A stretch of 64,000 nucleotides of DNA from Lepidurus packardi (taxonomy: Eukaryota > Arthropoda > Branchiopoda > Notostraca > Triopsidae), in the NCBI GenBank assembly GCA_023053545.1, contig JAKZAN010000002.1:3270375-3334374 (forward strand), in the 5' to 3' direction. The number at the start of each line of letters is the position of its first letter. The first letter of the stretch is position 1. The position numbers and the translations under genes were made by a program. The notes under the pieces are model-generated. The model saw only the letters and a program-made list of their open reading frames with translations, was not told the DNA's origin and did no database searches. Of the stretch, positions 45,502 to 57,992 are shown one piece after another.

Positions 45502-47476
45502 GTACTTTCCTATTATGCAAATATCTCCGCAAGCACCAGATTGACCAATTTCCCACCACTGAATGAACTGGACAGAATGTACTTCACCCGGCTATACTCT
45601 AGATTGAGTCTACATGTATTCCGTCTAATGCATTTGCTCCTCCGCATTCGGAAGCTTGAATTTTTCTCTCTTTTAAAAAACGATTGAGATATTTTTAAAA
45701 TTTAATGAATTTTTTGTTGATTGATTTTATTTTGTGTGTTGCCCTGTTTCAAATTAATATGAAAAAATTTGGCATAAACGGGGGCGTTTCGTAACCCTTA
45801 TATCGCATTCCGGACGTGGTTCTCGAGCACTCGATAAAAACGCGGGAAGTAATCAAAACAGGAAATTGTCTTAGTCTCCCATAAAAAAAAAAATTGAACG
45901 GGAATTAGCAAAGTCCGAGAGACGAGACATGGGAAGAGAGTACCAGAGAGATGAGAGAGACTTCCCTAAGAGGATTGCAAGTCGATGTATGCTCAGTTTA
46001 GAGATTAGAATGGAGCAAGCAAACAGCAAAGCCGTTCAACCAGGTTTCAAGTTTGCACTGCGCCTTCTCGTACGCCGAAAAAGCCTTTTTTTTCTTACTG
46101 CAGAAACCTCTTCAGATCATTTAGTGTGCTAGTAGATTCTCACTCGTCTGATTAGTCAGCTTTCAGTATTTTTTTGCATTTGTTTTGCATTTTTTTAACG
46201 TGCATGGGCAAGTTTTAAACAGATACACAATGGTGTTTGGTTTAGAAGACATCCGCTAGATGGCCAAAAAGGAAAATCATAAGTTTGATGGTGTCGGAAG
46301 CATTATAAAGTACTTTTTCTTCACAGAAGGTGTAAAAGGCCTTAGATGTGTTATAAAGCCAAAACGTTAAGGGCTTCGGGGTTCCTACATTCCGTTTGCT
46401 GGATGAGAATGGCAAGAAAATGAAAATCGATGCCATAGGGGTCGGATCACCATTTTAGTTGCAGGAAATAGGAGAAGGCTGTTATCCTCACGCGTGGGTC
46501 TTTGTTGGAAAGGAATCGGGAAATGTCCTTTTGTAAACGGTATTGGTGTATGGTTGTGTTTTGATTTTTTCCTCTGGAAGGGGTGAAGGGGTGGGAAGGA
46601 TGGGGTGCATGTGTCTTCGGAAACTGTTGCGTTGCTCCCGTCCGCTCCATCGACCCGAACGATATCCGTGGTTGCATGCCTTGGGGGGACTTGGGAAGGG
46701 ATTAGTTAGGGATAAATCTGTGCTGACTGAAGGAGGGGTGTGAGAAGAGTAATGGTGGGAGTGTAGAGGAGGGTTTGTGGTCAAAATCTTCGGTATAATG
46801 ACACCACACATGGAATCGTGAGTGGTTTTTGTTTCGTATACGCCTGTGGGCATCGATTGGATGCAGCGCAAACTCCGCTGGGGTGAGTTTTAGGGTTTCC
46901 GCTGGATTCTCTGAAGATTTTTAATTTATGCAGAAACTCTTTGTTGCTAGTATTTTATGTCCACTTGGGACGTATTGTGGACCGGTCCTTAAGGAAAGAA
47001 AGAGACGACAAAAGATAGAAGTGTCATGGGGATTGAGTAGAGGGAGGGGGTAACGGAGGGTTTATGGAGAGAGTATAAGCGAGAGTATAAGCGACTGAAG
47101 GGGAAAGTAGAGAGTTTTTTCTCTCTCGTTACTGGCAGTTTGTCGTGCAGTCTGGCAGCGAATTCCGTGGAGCGCGGAGGTTGGTCATTTTGCTCGTGTG
47201 GGATTAATTTCTTTCCCTTTATGCGTAAGTGCGTAAGGATCGTTACGGCTATAAGGCTGAAGGGATGTGGCACGTAGAAGTTATATAAGGAAGAAGGAAA
47301 AAACCCAATACTGATATTGGATCAGGGTACTTGTAAACAGCAATCTGTGGCGTTCTATGAGTTCCTTTTCCCATTGGAATCTGAGTGAGTGGTGTTAGAA
47401 ATGTGCGTCCGCATTTCTTGGAGAAGTGATTATTTGGTATTGTAGTACCCTCGCCTTTTGTGCTCAGCCCATCACA

Positions 47477-47727
47477 ATGCCCATTAATGAAAACGGGCGT
47501 TCGCCGATCCGCAATGCAGGCGGACTTGTGCCATCAAATTCCGCGACTGTAATGAGCCGGAGGAAACGACTGGTACGTTCCGAGCACGTGTCGTCGTGTA
47601 ATCACACGGGTGGATACCGTTGGGGCTGGGAAGCCATCTTCCGGGAGTCTTTGTTGCATATGGCTTGGCCAATTTCGCTAAGTCTAGAACGTCGTGATCA
47701 GCATGATCCTTTTCATCTCAAAATGAG
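47477..47727 (+). CDS. Candidate 5' coding exon, possibly an alternative GARNL3 first exon
   Basis: A 146-codon open frame spans 47426-47866. From the ATG at 47477 (MPINENGRSPIRNAGG...) it reaches AG|GTCAGT at 47727/47728 in phase 2, the phase needed by the GARNL3 exon at 60088. A TATA-like TTATATAAGG lies about 190 bp upstream (near 47281). There is no recognised domain. Confidence 0.2.
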
Positions 47728-50700
47728 GTCAGTTGCGTTGCAGAAACTTTTGCTCCATGTAATTCAGTTAGCACAGCTGTGTCCGGAACATTTTTCCGTT
47801 CTTTTCTCTCTCGTCCCGTTCAGAAGTTATCTTCACTTGAAGAAAAACGGACCTCGCGTACCCTAACTGCCTCGAGGCAGGCACCGCAGGTGTCCCTAAC
47901 GCCTGGAGCATCGCGGGGCGCGAATTATAACTTGCCATAACTCCCAAAGGATTGGTCGTATTGTAGCGCGCAGTGTGTCAATGAAACCAACTAATGAAGC
48001 AGTTTCGAATGTGAAGGCACCCTCAAGATCCGTTTTGCGAAACAAAACTATTTACATTCTGCAAGAAAAAAGCACACCCTCCCCCCAGAAAACTTCGTGG
48101 CAGTGGAAAAGCCCACAAGGGACTTTTAGGGCTAAACGTGTTGAGCATCCAAAGCGTGAACTTTGCTTTCTGACGTCCTCCGTTAGTTTGTAAAAAAAAA
48201 AATAAGTAACCTTAAAAAGCAAGGAAGCAAAACTCATCGATCCGGCAATAGTATATGCCTCTTCTCAAAGTGTTGAGGGGATTTTCTTTTAGTAGTCAAG
48301 CTAGGGAGAAGAGCATTCGTCTATTCGGCAGCTTTTTCCAAACATTCTAAAACAAAAGTTGGGCTTTTCTTTTCTTCACCCAGAAAAAGAACGAAGAAAT
48401 TCCAGAATAAAAGAGCAAGAAACCTAGGGGGATGAGCTGAACTGGCTGATTTTGCGCCCGAGGCACTCTAACCCTCCTACACAGACACACAAGCTCGAAC
48501 AAGGGGCATATCAGCTTTCCCCCAAGACTTCCTGTACCCATTGCACAGCTTTCAGTTGGGACCAAGAGCACAGGTTAGCTCGTTTTGGGTGTTTTAGGGC
48601 AAAACAAGTTTGTTTGTTTTTGCAGTTTTCTGTTTCGTTTAATAGAAATAAACAAGTAAAAAGTGATGGCGGTAATGCCTTCTCGGGTTTCAGAGACTTG
48701 GATGCGACTACGTGGCTTACAGCATCGTTTTAAGAGCCAGAGTTTGGAAGAAGACACAGTTGGTGGAATGGAACCCCGGAAAAAACTTTTACTCCGACAA
48801 GAGACGGTCTGGCAGACCACTTTCCGGTAATGCCGTTCATATTGGACGCTTAGAACATAACATTTTGAGGGTGGAGGGTGAAAATAAGGCTGGTAACGGA
48901 GAAAGCTATTTGTATTGAGTAATAGTGGCTTTTCGTAGGAAATTGGTAGGAAGACGCTATTTGTCCAGACTTCGTTGGGAGGGAAAGTATCAGAAGTGAT
49001 TTGTGAGTACTGGAGCGGCTCAGCGACACGTAGCATGTGTTTTACGAGAGAACTTACTCCGCCTACTCCCTTTATTGACCCTCTGTTTAGCCTCCCAGGT
49101 ACTAAGAACCACCACTTTGGGACAGGTTGGGGGCGTCTAATGTGGATTAAAAGCATCGAAAACGATTGTCATTCTTTATTGATTAGATCTATGTTAAAAT
49201 GGGGGAAAATGTTTTCGAAATTATTTGCGAACTTTTATAACTTAGATCGAAAGATTACCTTTTGGATTTCGATCCAAAACTCATTGAACTTGAAGAAATT
49301 CTGTATTTACGTAGATTTAACTTCAGATTTAGGGAGTAATAGAAGAGTTTGGAAAATATAAGAGGTCATATTTGGGGATTTGAATTTAGGAAAATCTGAG
49401 AGTCTAACATGGAAGTAATGTTGGAGTTTTGTGGAATTTCGAAAGTAATGTGAGGAGTTAGGAAGAATTTAGGGGTTAGCGAACAACACATTTTAATGTA
49501 GGAGATACTGGCTTCCAGCTTCGTGGCGTTCTTTCTGAGAATCAGTTTCAAATGACAGAGATAGTGGGCGTAGAGGATTCAAAGCTTTGAACTGTCAGAA
49601 TATTGTAGTGTCTTTGATGATTCGATTTGGCGAGAAAATGTTGAAATTGGATCAATAGATTGATCTTTCTTGGGGGTGTTTCACATGAATTTCTAAGAAC
49701 ACTTGCAAGGTATCATGGAAGAAATTGCGTTCTATATACGGGGGAAGGAAGAAGAGCTCACTGTCTGAATGCCCGACTCTCGTTGACAAGAGTCTGATCC
49801 TGCTTGACGTTATCCCTTTAGATGTCATTTCATCCCAGTTGGGTCTTTGGACGTATTATTGTGCAAGTTTAGGTGTAAGGGGGTTTTTGAGCATAAAGAC
49901 GTTAGTAAAATAAATAAATAAAAGTTCCCGAGACGGAAGAAATAGCTTAACGTTAGGAAGGGATCTCGTTATAAAAGCTTATGTAAGGAGTTGCGTGCCA
50001 GCACACTGCGAAATGAGTTGGGTAACAGTCAATAGCTTTGTTATAGGCGTCAGAGTGTGAAGCTCTTCTTCTTCCAACACCTATGATTACTCCCCCGTTT
50101 TCTTCTTCTTCTGGATCTGTCGTCGCTGCTAAATGTAGATAGCATTATGACGGAGTTTTGATACTCCCACACATTCCCTCGATACATTTAGCTCTTGGGA
50201 AAGTTAAAATGTGGGGGTGAGTTGCGTTGGCGATCCTGGAGGTGTTGAATGAAATGGTTGAAACGCTATTAGCAGTTACGTAGTTTTATATATTGCTGTG
50301 AAGTGAATGTCTAACAAATGCGACTTACGAGCAATTAGTATTCAGTATTACTGGAATAGTTTGTTCTTGCTTTAAATTGTTTTACATTTCCCAAGTCATT
50401 GAATTAGTTGAGAGAATTGCTAAGTGGCATAAAGCAGAAATACATGTAGAATTGCCAAAATTGCTGCTAACAGTAAAGGAAATACTAAAATAGTGTCTAC
50501 AATATTTAATTTTTCATTTCCATCTTCGGAAATATTTTAAGTAGCGCCTAATAGGAGATACAGCTTTGCTGCAAAATTGCATTAAGAATTTCTCAATAGC
50601 TTTAGGTATTACTGCTAAAATATATAGCTTGTTCGCTTGTCATCTTTCTGAATGTATACTCTTGAAACCTTTGCCTTTTATATATACAGTGTATATATGA

Positions 50701-50840
50701 AAGGCATACCCTTTACTATTTAACTGAATATAGTTTCTTAAAATTCAAGTTACATGTCTAACAATTGTCTTGCTAAACATTAACATGTCTTACTGCTATG
50801 CTCATTCCGTTGAATTTCGAAATCAAGTTACTGCAAGCTC

Positions 50841-51146
50841 CTGCCATCTAGTGACAACTGTGTAACGAAGAGCACCTTAGCTTCAACGTTACAGGCCGAC
50901 TGCGTTATAGAACTTCAGATAGACTTCAGCGTATTTAGGAGATTGTGTTCATTCATGACGGGCCAAAGACCGCTGAAGGTTAGAACGCGTACAGCTTGCA
51001 AGTGTGTCATGGAAAAGGAAGGGAAAATGAAATCTGACATGGAAGGAAAGCGCTGTACACGCTGTGAACGACAAAGTGGCCTGACAAAAGTATTTGCTAG
51101 ATGGCGTAAGAAGGCATAAGCTTCAATGCGGGCTCGCTAGATGGCG
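50841..51146. promoter_or_regulatory. Cluster of three CTCF-like motifs
   Basis: CACTAGATGGCAG (minus, 50841-50853), TTTGCTAGATGGCG (51093-51106) and CTCGCTAGATGGCG (51133-51146) match the animal CTCF core CTAGATGGCG within about 300 bp, the first in opposite orientation to the others. GAAGGTTAGAA-like words are interspersed. Further single matches occur at 46253-46265 and 4287-4300. Confidence 0.4.
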
Positions 51147-52383
51147 ATGAAGGTTAGAAGCTTCTACCTCTCAAAAAAAGGAAGGCAAAGGCGAGTTCTC
51201 GCTTGGAAGAAACCTGACGTAGGCATGATAACGGTTAGAATGGTCTGACTTGTCAGGAAAAGCTGCCAGATCCATCCCTGATTAGTGCGGGGAATCTGAC
51301 GGTCAGCAGATGGGGGCACAACGAAGTATAAACGAAGTGCCTGTCACTCGTTTTCTAAAGACCCGTTTCCTTTCTTCTGGTTCCTTCGTTCTCTTTCGTT
51401 CCTTTTTCGATTGGACATGGCATTAATTGCTATAGAAATAACCCATTTCTGCCGAGTGAGCCGGATTAATAGTTTTCGAGGGACAGTATAGGGTACAAGG
51501 ATCAGTCCTGTGCCTCGAGAACTTTTTCTATATAGTACTCAACTATATGGGACAAGGTTTCGTGTTTCATTTTATCTTCTTCTATTTTGGTCTAGAAAAG
51601 GATGTACAAGTTTTTGTCATGTCTTATTATTAAAGATTCTCTCATCCAGACTTATTGTGTTCCATTTTATGTGTGTAAACCCGAGTGGAAGAGAAGGTGT
51701 GCTACAACTTCAAAGGATTTAGTCGAAATCTTTGAAGTTGTTCGCGTTGTTTCTTTTTCATATATTCCCCGAGAGCTTTCACATTTCTATGACTTAAAAC
51801 TTTTTTGCTCCTTGTATTTTCTTCTCGATTTTCACCCTGAAAATCAATATAAATTATAGGAATTTTCTTAATTGACAGTAATCTAATAATGCTGGTATAA
51901 AGAGGGGATTCGTACGTTTCTGTTTAGGGAGGAAATCCTTCCCAGTCAGCAAGGATTGATTTCCCTCCAAGCAGAAAAATCTTTAGACTTTTGGAAAACT
52001 ATTCTTTTATGGATTGGGCATTATTTTATGTATTTACTTGAACCGGTAGCAGCTGTCATGGTTTTTAAGCAAATAACACGAATGTATGGGGGCCCACCGG
52101 GGAATTCTAATTGGGTGAACGTATGCAGTAATATTTGAAGGAGAAATTATAATTTTTTAATCAGCTGACGTCTGGAAAATTCCGCAGCAGGAGGTCCGCA
52201 TATGGAAACCTAAGGGTGTCTTTTTTTCTTTTTAGTGGGAAAAGAAAAAAAACAAGCATAGAAAGGGACAAAGAAGCAGGTGTTGCGTAAAAAGGCGGGG
52301 CGTAGACCGCTCTATTAAAGAGGGAGGGCTCTGCAGTAATATCTTTAATCTCCAGGCGTTTAGTTTCGTCCACGTGCAACGCG

Positions 52384-52412
52384 CATACACACACACACAC
52401 ATACATACACAC
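52384..52412. repeat. Short (CA)n microsatellite
   Basis: CACACACACACACA with interspersed ATACA units over about 29 bp. Confidence 0.8.
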
Positions 52413-52782
52413 AACAGAAAAGGGAGTTCTGCCGATATATAAGATGGGTTTTCGCTGCACGTACTTCCGTCAGTGCTATCGTAACGCCCATCCGGCCCAC
52501 GTCTCCTTGGGGAAAACTTGCGATTTTATGGCGACAAATCAAACAGTGTTAAAGCTTACCTCGTCAAACCTTCAAGCGTTCTTTGGAAAAGGAGTTTCAT
52601 GTGTGCTTAAGTTGGGTTCTTTAGACAAAATGCTGACGTTAAATTCAGACTGAAAGGTACTTACCTTAGAGTGTTAGTTAGTGGTTGGAAAAGGTTCGAT
52701 TCGGATCGTTTTAAAGCGAGTACGAGCCAAACTGCCTTGGTGTGCCCCAGGCACTGAGGAAGGGGGAGGCACCTAGTTGTGG

Positions 52783-53042
52783 ATGGCGGCACCGGGCAGT
52801 ACGTGGTCGCCGGGTCTGGGCCGGAAAGGAGCAACAGGCCTGCTGGCCTCGCTGCATCCGACCGTGACCGCAGTCGAATCGCCGCGATTACGGCGAGTCT
52901 TTACGACTCATGCTTGTCGCAGGAGGAGGAAAGAGGAGTCGCCGGCTCCTCTTCGGTTTTCAATGGCTTCACTCATGAAAAAACCTTTGGGAATCGCTCA
53001 TTCCGTACCTTTGGGACCCACCTACTTGGCCATGCAACCCAG
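52783..53042 (+). CDS. Candidate GC-rich coding exon, possibly GARNL3 5' exon
   Basis: A CpG-containing island open in two forward frames. The frame from ATG 52783 (MAAPGSTWSPGLGRKG...) ends at CCCAG|GTAAAC in phase 2 and could splice to 60088. The other frame (from 52779, MDGGTGQYVVAGSG...) has the higher GC3 and looks equally protein-like, ending at the same donor in phase 0. Composition and the good donor suggest a real exon, but frame and gene are unsettled. Confidence 0.3.
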
Positions 53043-53043
53043 G

Positions 53044-56000
53044 TAAACTATTTCGGTCCTGAAATCGGGGTTCCCTGTACTGTGAATCATTGATTCTGAT
53101 TCTGAAGTGGGTAAAGTCAAGCTATTTTGCTCCCGAGGTCGGTTGCGATAAATTATTTCATTTATTAGAATTTTCAGATTAAAGGTTAAAATCAGTTCTT
53201 GGGGACTATGGGGAGTTGATTCGGACTGTTGACTTGCATGATTCTTGCGATTCTGTGAGGTTTTAAGTTTTAACACTCCTTAAGCTTTCCTACTGTTTTG
53301 GTTTACACAGTTTCTGTATAACACGTTCTCAAATTATCAAGTCATACTGTCATGGAGTAATTTAATGCCTGGATTGCATCAAGTAACGATTCCGGCAAAT
53401 TTAGGGAACCTCACAAATCGGTGCCTCTGTTATGAATTATCTTTTAGCTCCAGAGAAGCTTACAGTGCACTTCACGGTAGTGGACAGGAATAATTCTGCG
53501 AGGATATGTTTGCTGATACAATGATTCGCGATTCATTTTCAAGCATTTTCCGTTAGATTAAATGTGTAAGGGCTCTTTTTAATCTATTTAGTTCAAGTTT
53601 ATGATTTCAAGCGGTTCTTACGATTTTAAAGCATTGCGTTTTCTTCCGTTTTTAATTTACCAATGACTCTCATCTAACGTCTTCAGCATTTTAAAGATTA
53701 TTATAAGCGAAATTCAAGTAATTCTTCTCGTTGTCAGCCCATATCAACCATTCACATGCGATCCTTATTCTAGTTCGCTATTTAGCTCATTACATGTATT
53801 TAAATCGCGGAAGTTCACTTCAGCTTGGTTTTATTTCTTCTCAGCTCCCCATTCTAGTAATTTCTTCTTTACCGTATCAAGCTTTTTGTGTTATCGTTAA
53901 GAAATGAATCTATTCCATCGATTTCTGTTGATGGTGCCGCAATTCAAGCTGATCCTTTCGAATTTGTATCACTTTTTTAATTAGATCATACTGATAGTAG
54001 GTCAATTTATTTGCTCTATCAATCATAACAACTTTTCTTTTCTTGTAAAGTTAACTATCTCATATTACTAGCTCTCGTGTTGGTACACCCCCCCCCCTTT
54101 TAAGTGACCCATATAAAACTTTTATTCCTAGAAAGACAAAATAAACGACGAAAAAAGGAAGAAAACGATTCTGTGAAGAAATCGTTTACTCAAGCTAAAA
54201 TCCAATACCAAATAGCCTCTTTTATATTGTTTTCCAATTCCCTGTACTCGGTAATCCTCTGCAGCTTTTCGCTGAAGGGAAGAAAAATTCTTATTTCCCC
54301 GATGGGGAAAACACCAAATTGAACTATTTTGTTGGTCCTTGCCTCTTTCGCTATTTATCTGAAAGCTGACGAAAACCTTACACGAAACGAGTAAAAAAAC
54401 AAAATCAGGATTTCCGCTCCCTATTTCCAGGTGTAGAATTCAAAGAGCAAAGTCTGCACACAAGAGGATTTTCGGTGGTCTGTTGGTGTTGATCGAAATC
54501 TCGCTCCGCAAGTATGCTTACCACAGCAGCCTGCTCTTCGCATTGAATTCTTGGAAATGATAGCGTTGCCCCAGGAAACTAAACCATTATTTCTCTACTA
54601 TAACATTCCACAAATCGTTATCAGATGGGAGTACTGTAAGCTGTGTACAGTGATCCTAGGAGATTTATATGTGTTGTGCGTTACACGTCGGGTGTGCGTT
54701 TACAAGGATCTTGTATTGCTGAAAGGTGATCCTAATTAGGCGATCGAAGATTCGTGAGCTGGAAAAGAGCTTCCAACTTTGGGTTCGCGGACTTTTTATT
54801 AAAAAAAAGTTCAAGTAGTTTCACGAAAGCTTAAAATAAAAAGTGAGGTGGGAATAAGAGGATTTCTGCCAGCAGAGGCAGAAACAGAAAACCCGAAAGG
54901 TACCAAAATACCTTCCGAGGAATGGGATGGGCTCTTTCTTTTCTCTCCCTGTCTCTCTCTAGCCTAGTTTATAGTGGATCGATAACTTTGTGTTTTGCTT
55001 GCTACACACGTGTGTGAATCGAGTGCGTCTCTTGCAGAGCCATCGCAGTTATTAACGAGAAGTAATAGCTTGGTTCCTTTTTTTGGAAGACTAATTTCTG
55101 CAAGAAGAACGTGTCAGACATTAGCACACTTAAAAAAGGATCCAATTACAGCTCTACAGGATTGGATGTATCAGTTGCGAATGGGGAGAAATATTCCTGG
55201 GTTAATTAAATTGCTGTGAGAGGGTACAAAGAAAGAAATTGGAGCAGAAATATCGATGGGGGGCTCTTCCAGGGCGCGGTACTTTTTGGGGGGTTGGGGT
55301 AGGTTGTTAGTTGTCAGAGGTTCAATATAAAAGTCTCATGGGAGTTTTAAATTTCAAGACATAGAATAGAAAACACTGTTGACCTTTTATCAAAAGCCTT
55401 TTATCCTGTAATGGTTTATGACATAGTCTCCTAATGGATGCCCCTGTGGAGCTCTTTGGCGGGGGGTGAAGGGGGAACTCAAGTGTCAAACAGAACCGGG
55501 AACAGCTTTTTGGCAAGAAAACGATATTCCCAGAGGGAACTCAGCCGCTCAGTTGATTCTTTACACATAAACTGGACGCGAAAAAACCGAGGGATAAGGG
55601 ACATGGAAGAGCGACCTGGCGGTACAAACTTCAACTTATCATACTTGCTGACTTTGTTGGTCGCTAGAGGGTAGCTGTATCAGGTGTGTCAGAGCTTTAA
55701 ATTCGGTGGGAGGATTAATATCAGCACAACGCAATAGAAAATCTACGACTCGCAGAAGTCAGATCTAAAGAGGTAATAAACTCCTACTTATTATAATGTA
55801 ATTGGAACTACATTTTATTAGAATAAAATTAGTAGCAATCAATTGGTAAGTCGCATAATCATAGAAAATCACTACCTAAACGGGATCCACCTACTGGGTC
55901 GGTACGTACAGTTTACCTAGAATCAGACACAGGTACTGGAAGTTCATGATTTTTTTTTTGTTCGGAAATATCCATTTTCGTTTGCTAACCATTTATATTG

Positions 56001-56588
56001 AGTGCCATCTGTAAGTCTTTCCCATCAATAATCTAAAGGATACGGGAGCCTTAATAAACAATTATACGTAAATAGATAAGTTTTATTGTATTTATTTATT
56101 TATAATTGTTTATGTATTTAAAATATATAAGTACTTAGTAAATAAATGAATACAAAAAAGGGTAAAAGGCATTGAGACCCTGCCTTTATTCCAGTGAAAA
56201 TAAAGAATAATAAGCTAAAATCTTTTCATCAAAACCTTTTCCTTAAGTTTCGGAATTTTTTTCTTTTATTTTTGACCCTACTCACTTTCGTTGTTCATTT
56301 TAAGTATATATCGTTTCTTAGCAGCAACTGTCACCTACCGGCTAAGTAATTACCAATGCTTACGCGCCTGCGCGGAACTTAGTCTTCGACTGAACGTCTA
56401 GGCGAACGGATGTAACAAAAGGTCCTCAATACCTCTTGTAACAACCTTCCAAAGTTTAAATGAGTCATTCTGGAGTACAACTTGTCGGATAGTGGCGCTC
56501 AAGCAAGAACACTTTGAAGCCTCTGACTGCTCTTTACCTAACAACAAGTGATGTTGACCCTCCCTTTTTTCTCCCTACCCTCTAGGCT
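53044..56588. other. Gene-poor stretch
   Basis: It holds a poly-C run near 54088 and a fragment of the TTAA MITE family ending at 56050-56054. No supported genes; the open frames at 54551-54739 and 54995-55219 have no recognisable features. A palindromic GCGCCTGCGC (56364-56373) resembles an NRF1 site. Confidence 0.35.
55990..56054. repeat. Fragment of the TTAA MITE family
   Basis: Bases 55990-56054, ending GGATACGGGAGCC then TTAA, align with the right 75 bp of the element at 33866-34392 (shared GAGTGCCA and CCCATCAATAA words). No left end was found nearby. Confidence 0.55.
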
Positions 56589-56644
56589 ATGCTTGTTGAC
56601 GTCACCGCCTGGTTACATTTCCTCCGCTCGGTGGCGTTTCCCAG
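56589..56644 (+). CDS. Candidate short alternative first exon of GARNL3
   Basis: ATG at 56589 opens MLVDVTAWLHFLRSVAFP and reaches CCCAG|GTACTGG at 56644 in phase 2, compatible with the exon at 60088. The M-x-VD opening is loosely like what I recall of the vertebrate GARNL3 N-terminus. Weak evidence only. Confidence 0.25.
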
Positions 56645-57753
56645 GTACTGGTGGTCGCGAACATCCCGACCGACTAGGGAGGGGTGCATTTGTACCTTGG
56701 AAACACTAGTCCACTACGCCAGATCGTTCGAAGGCTACAGCTGGCATTGGCTCCTGCTGTCTGTTCCAGCTGTGGGACTGTTTGTAGCAGGTGCGATGAA
56801 AACCGCATACTCTCGAAACTGAAAGTCACTTGAAACGAGAGTCGCTGGCTTTTCCACGCAAGCGCCTTTGACTTTTTCCTCCCCTCTCTCAACTTTCATT
56901 TTCCCTGCTCATTTTCTCTCCTAGTAAAACCTCCCTTGAGGGCAAAAAGACAGCGGAAGGGAGACCGACACTCTTGTAAACCGTCCGTAGTATATAACCC
57001 ACCCTCTCCCCTCGATATTTCTTGGAAAATGAAACTCGCTGGTCCTGTTCCGCTCCTTGTTGTGGTTAGTACGCCTCGGGCCATTTGAGGGTGCTCAGTA
57101 TACTTTGGGGCTTGAAACCGAGCACCTGCTATTGGCTTTGGGGCAGAAATTTGCCTTAGGCTCTTACGTACTATTGTTGACGACTTAGACATTTTAAGAG
57201 TGATTATTTTCTTCAAAACAGGAAAATCGAGGGGTAAAAAATTGACCGAAAGGGAGAAGAAAAAAAGAAGCGGTTATAGTTGTAGTGAATGCAGAATGAG
57301 CTAGAGTTCATTAAGGCCCCCATGCGGGTCCATTTATCCCTTTGTGGTCGTGTGGTGTGCCCTCCATTAACCAGAGGAAGTGCATTTTGGGGTTGACAAG
57401 CTAGGCAATTTATTACAGTGATTCGTTCCGAAAAATGGGGCGATAGTGTCGTTAGGAATTGTTCCTAAATACTTGTTTGTATTACCCTACAAAACTGGAT
57501 ATTGGGTGGTGATATTAAAGCCGTGAAAATCAGGAGAATCACCGCGAACCTCTGTTTAACCCAACTTTCTTCGTCCTGTTCGTATCCCGTATAAGATTGG
57601 ACTTAATCCTTGAACCTTGAACTTAATCCTTAATACCTTAGAATCAGTAGAGCCCTTCATACCACAAGACTCGAATACGCCATAATCCTGTGGATTTTTT
57701 ACGAAGCTTGTTAAGTATCGAAACTGGGTTGGAATCGTTGAAGAGGATTCCAA

Positions 57754-57992
57754 ATGATGCGACTGTCGAGCTTGTTCCGGACGGACAAGTCGCGTTACCA
57801 CTCATCAACAAGTAGCTCAAGCGATGGCATGAGTTTTCCCGGCCCTCGTCGGGATCGTTCAAAATCGTTGTGTGTGCCGCAGGGCACTCCGCTGATTCGA
57901 GTCGAGGTTTGCCGGGAAGAAGGTGCGGCACCTTTATTTCCTTTACCCACAAGCTTGGCCCAGAATCGGCGCAAAGGATCCATCCAAATCGA
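57754..57992 (+). CDS. Probable 5' coding exon of GARNL3
   Basis: ATGATG at 57754 opens 79 codons (MMRLSSLFRTDKSRYHSSTS...) rich in Ser and Arg with good coding-like third positions. It ends at ATCGA|GTAAAAG (57992) in phase 2, exactly what the exon at 60088 requires. The join would complete an Asp codon before SSASDLVSRRG. It is the nearest phase-matched candidate, with an intron of about 2.1 kb. No TATA is seen. Confidence 0.42.

Larger units (their letters stand above)
47867..52782. other. Gene-poor stretch
   Basis: No gene is supported. A TATAAAAGC occurs near 49972 without a recognisable gene after it. The long minus frame at 48575-49156 lacks motifs. CTCF-like sites (50841-51146) and a short CA repeat (52384-52412) are listed separately. 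Confidence 0.4.

Noticed and set aside
46488-46871. 127-codon minus frame rich in Pro/Thr/His
   Set aside because: Low-complexity composition over a G-rich plus strand and no recognisable feature.
48575-49156. 193-codon minus-strand frame
   Set aside because: No motif, no start context, no splice partner and no coding-like composition; probably chance.
54551-55219. Two plus frames of 62 and 74 codons with protein-like words
   Set aside because: No donor or acceptor in a useful phase, and the second lacks an ATG start.
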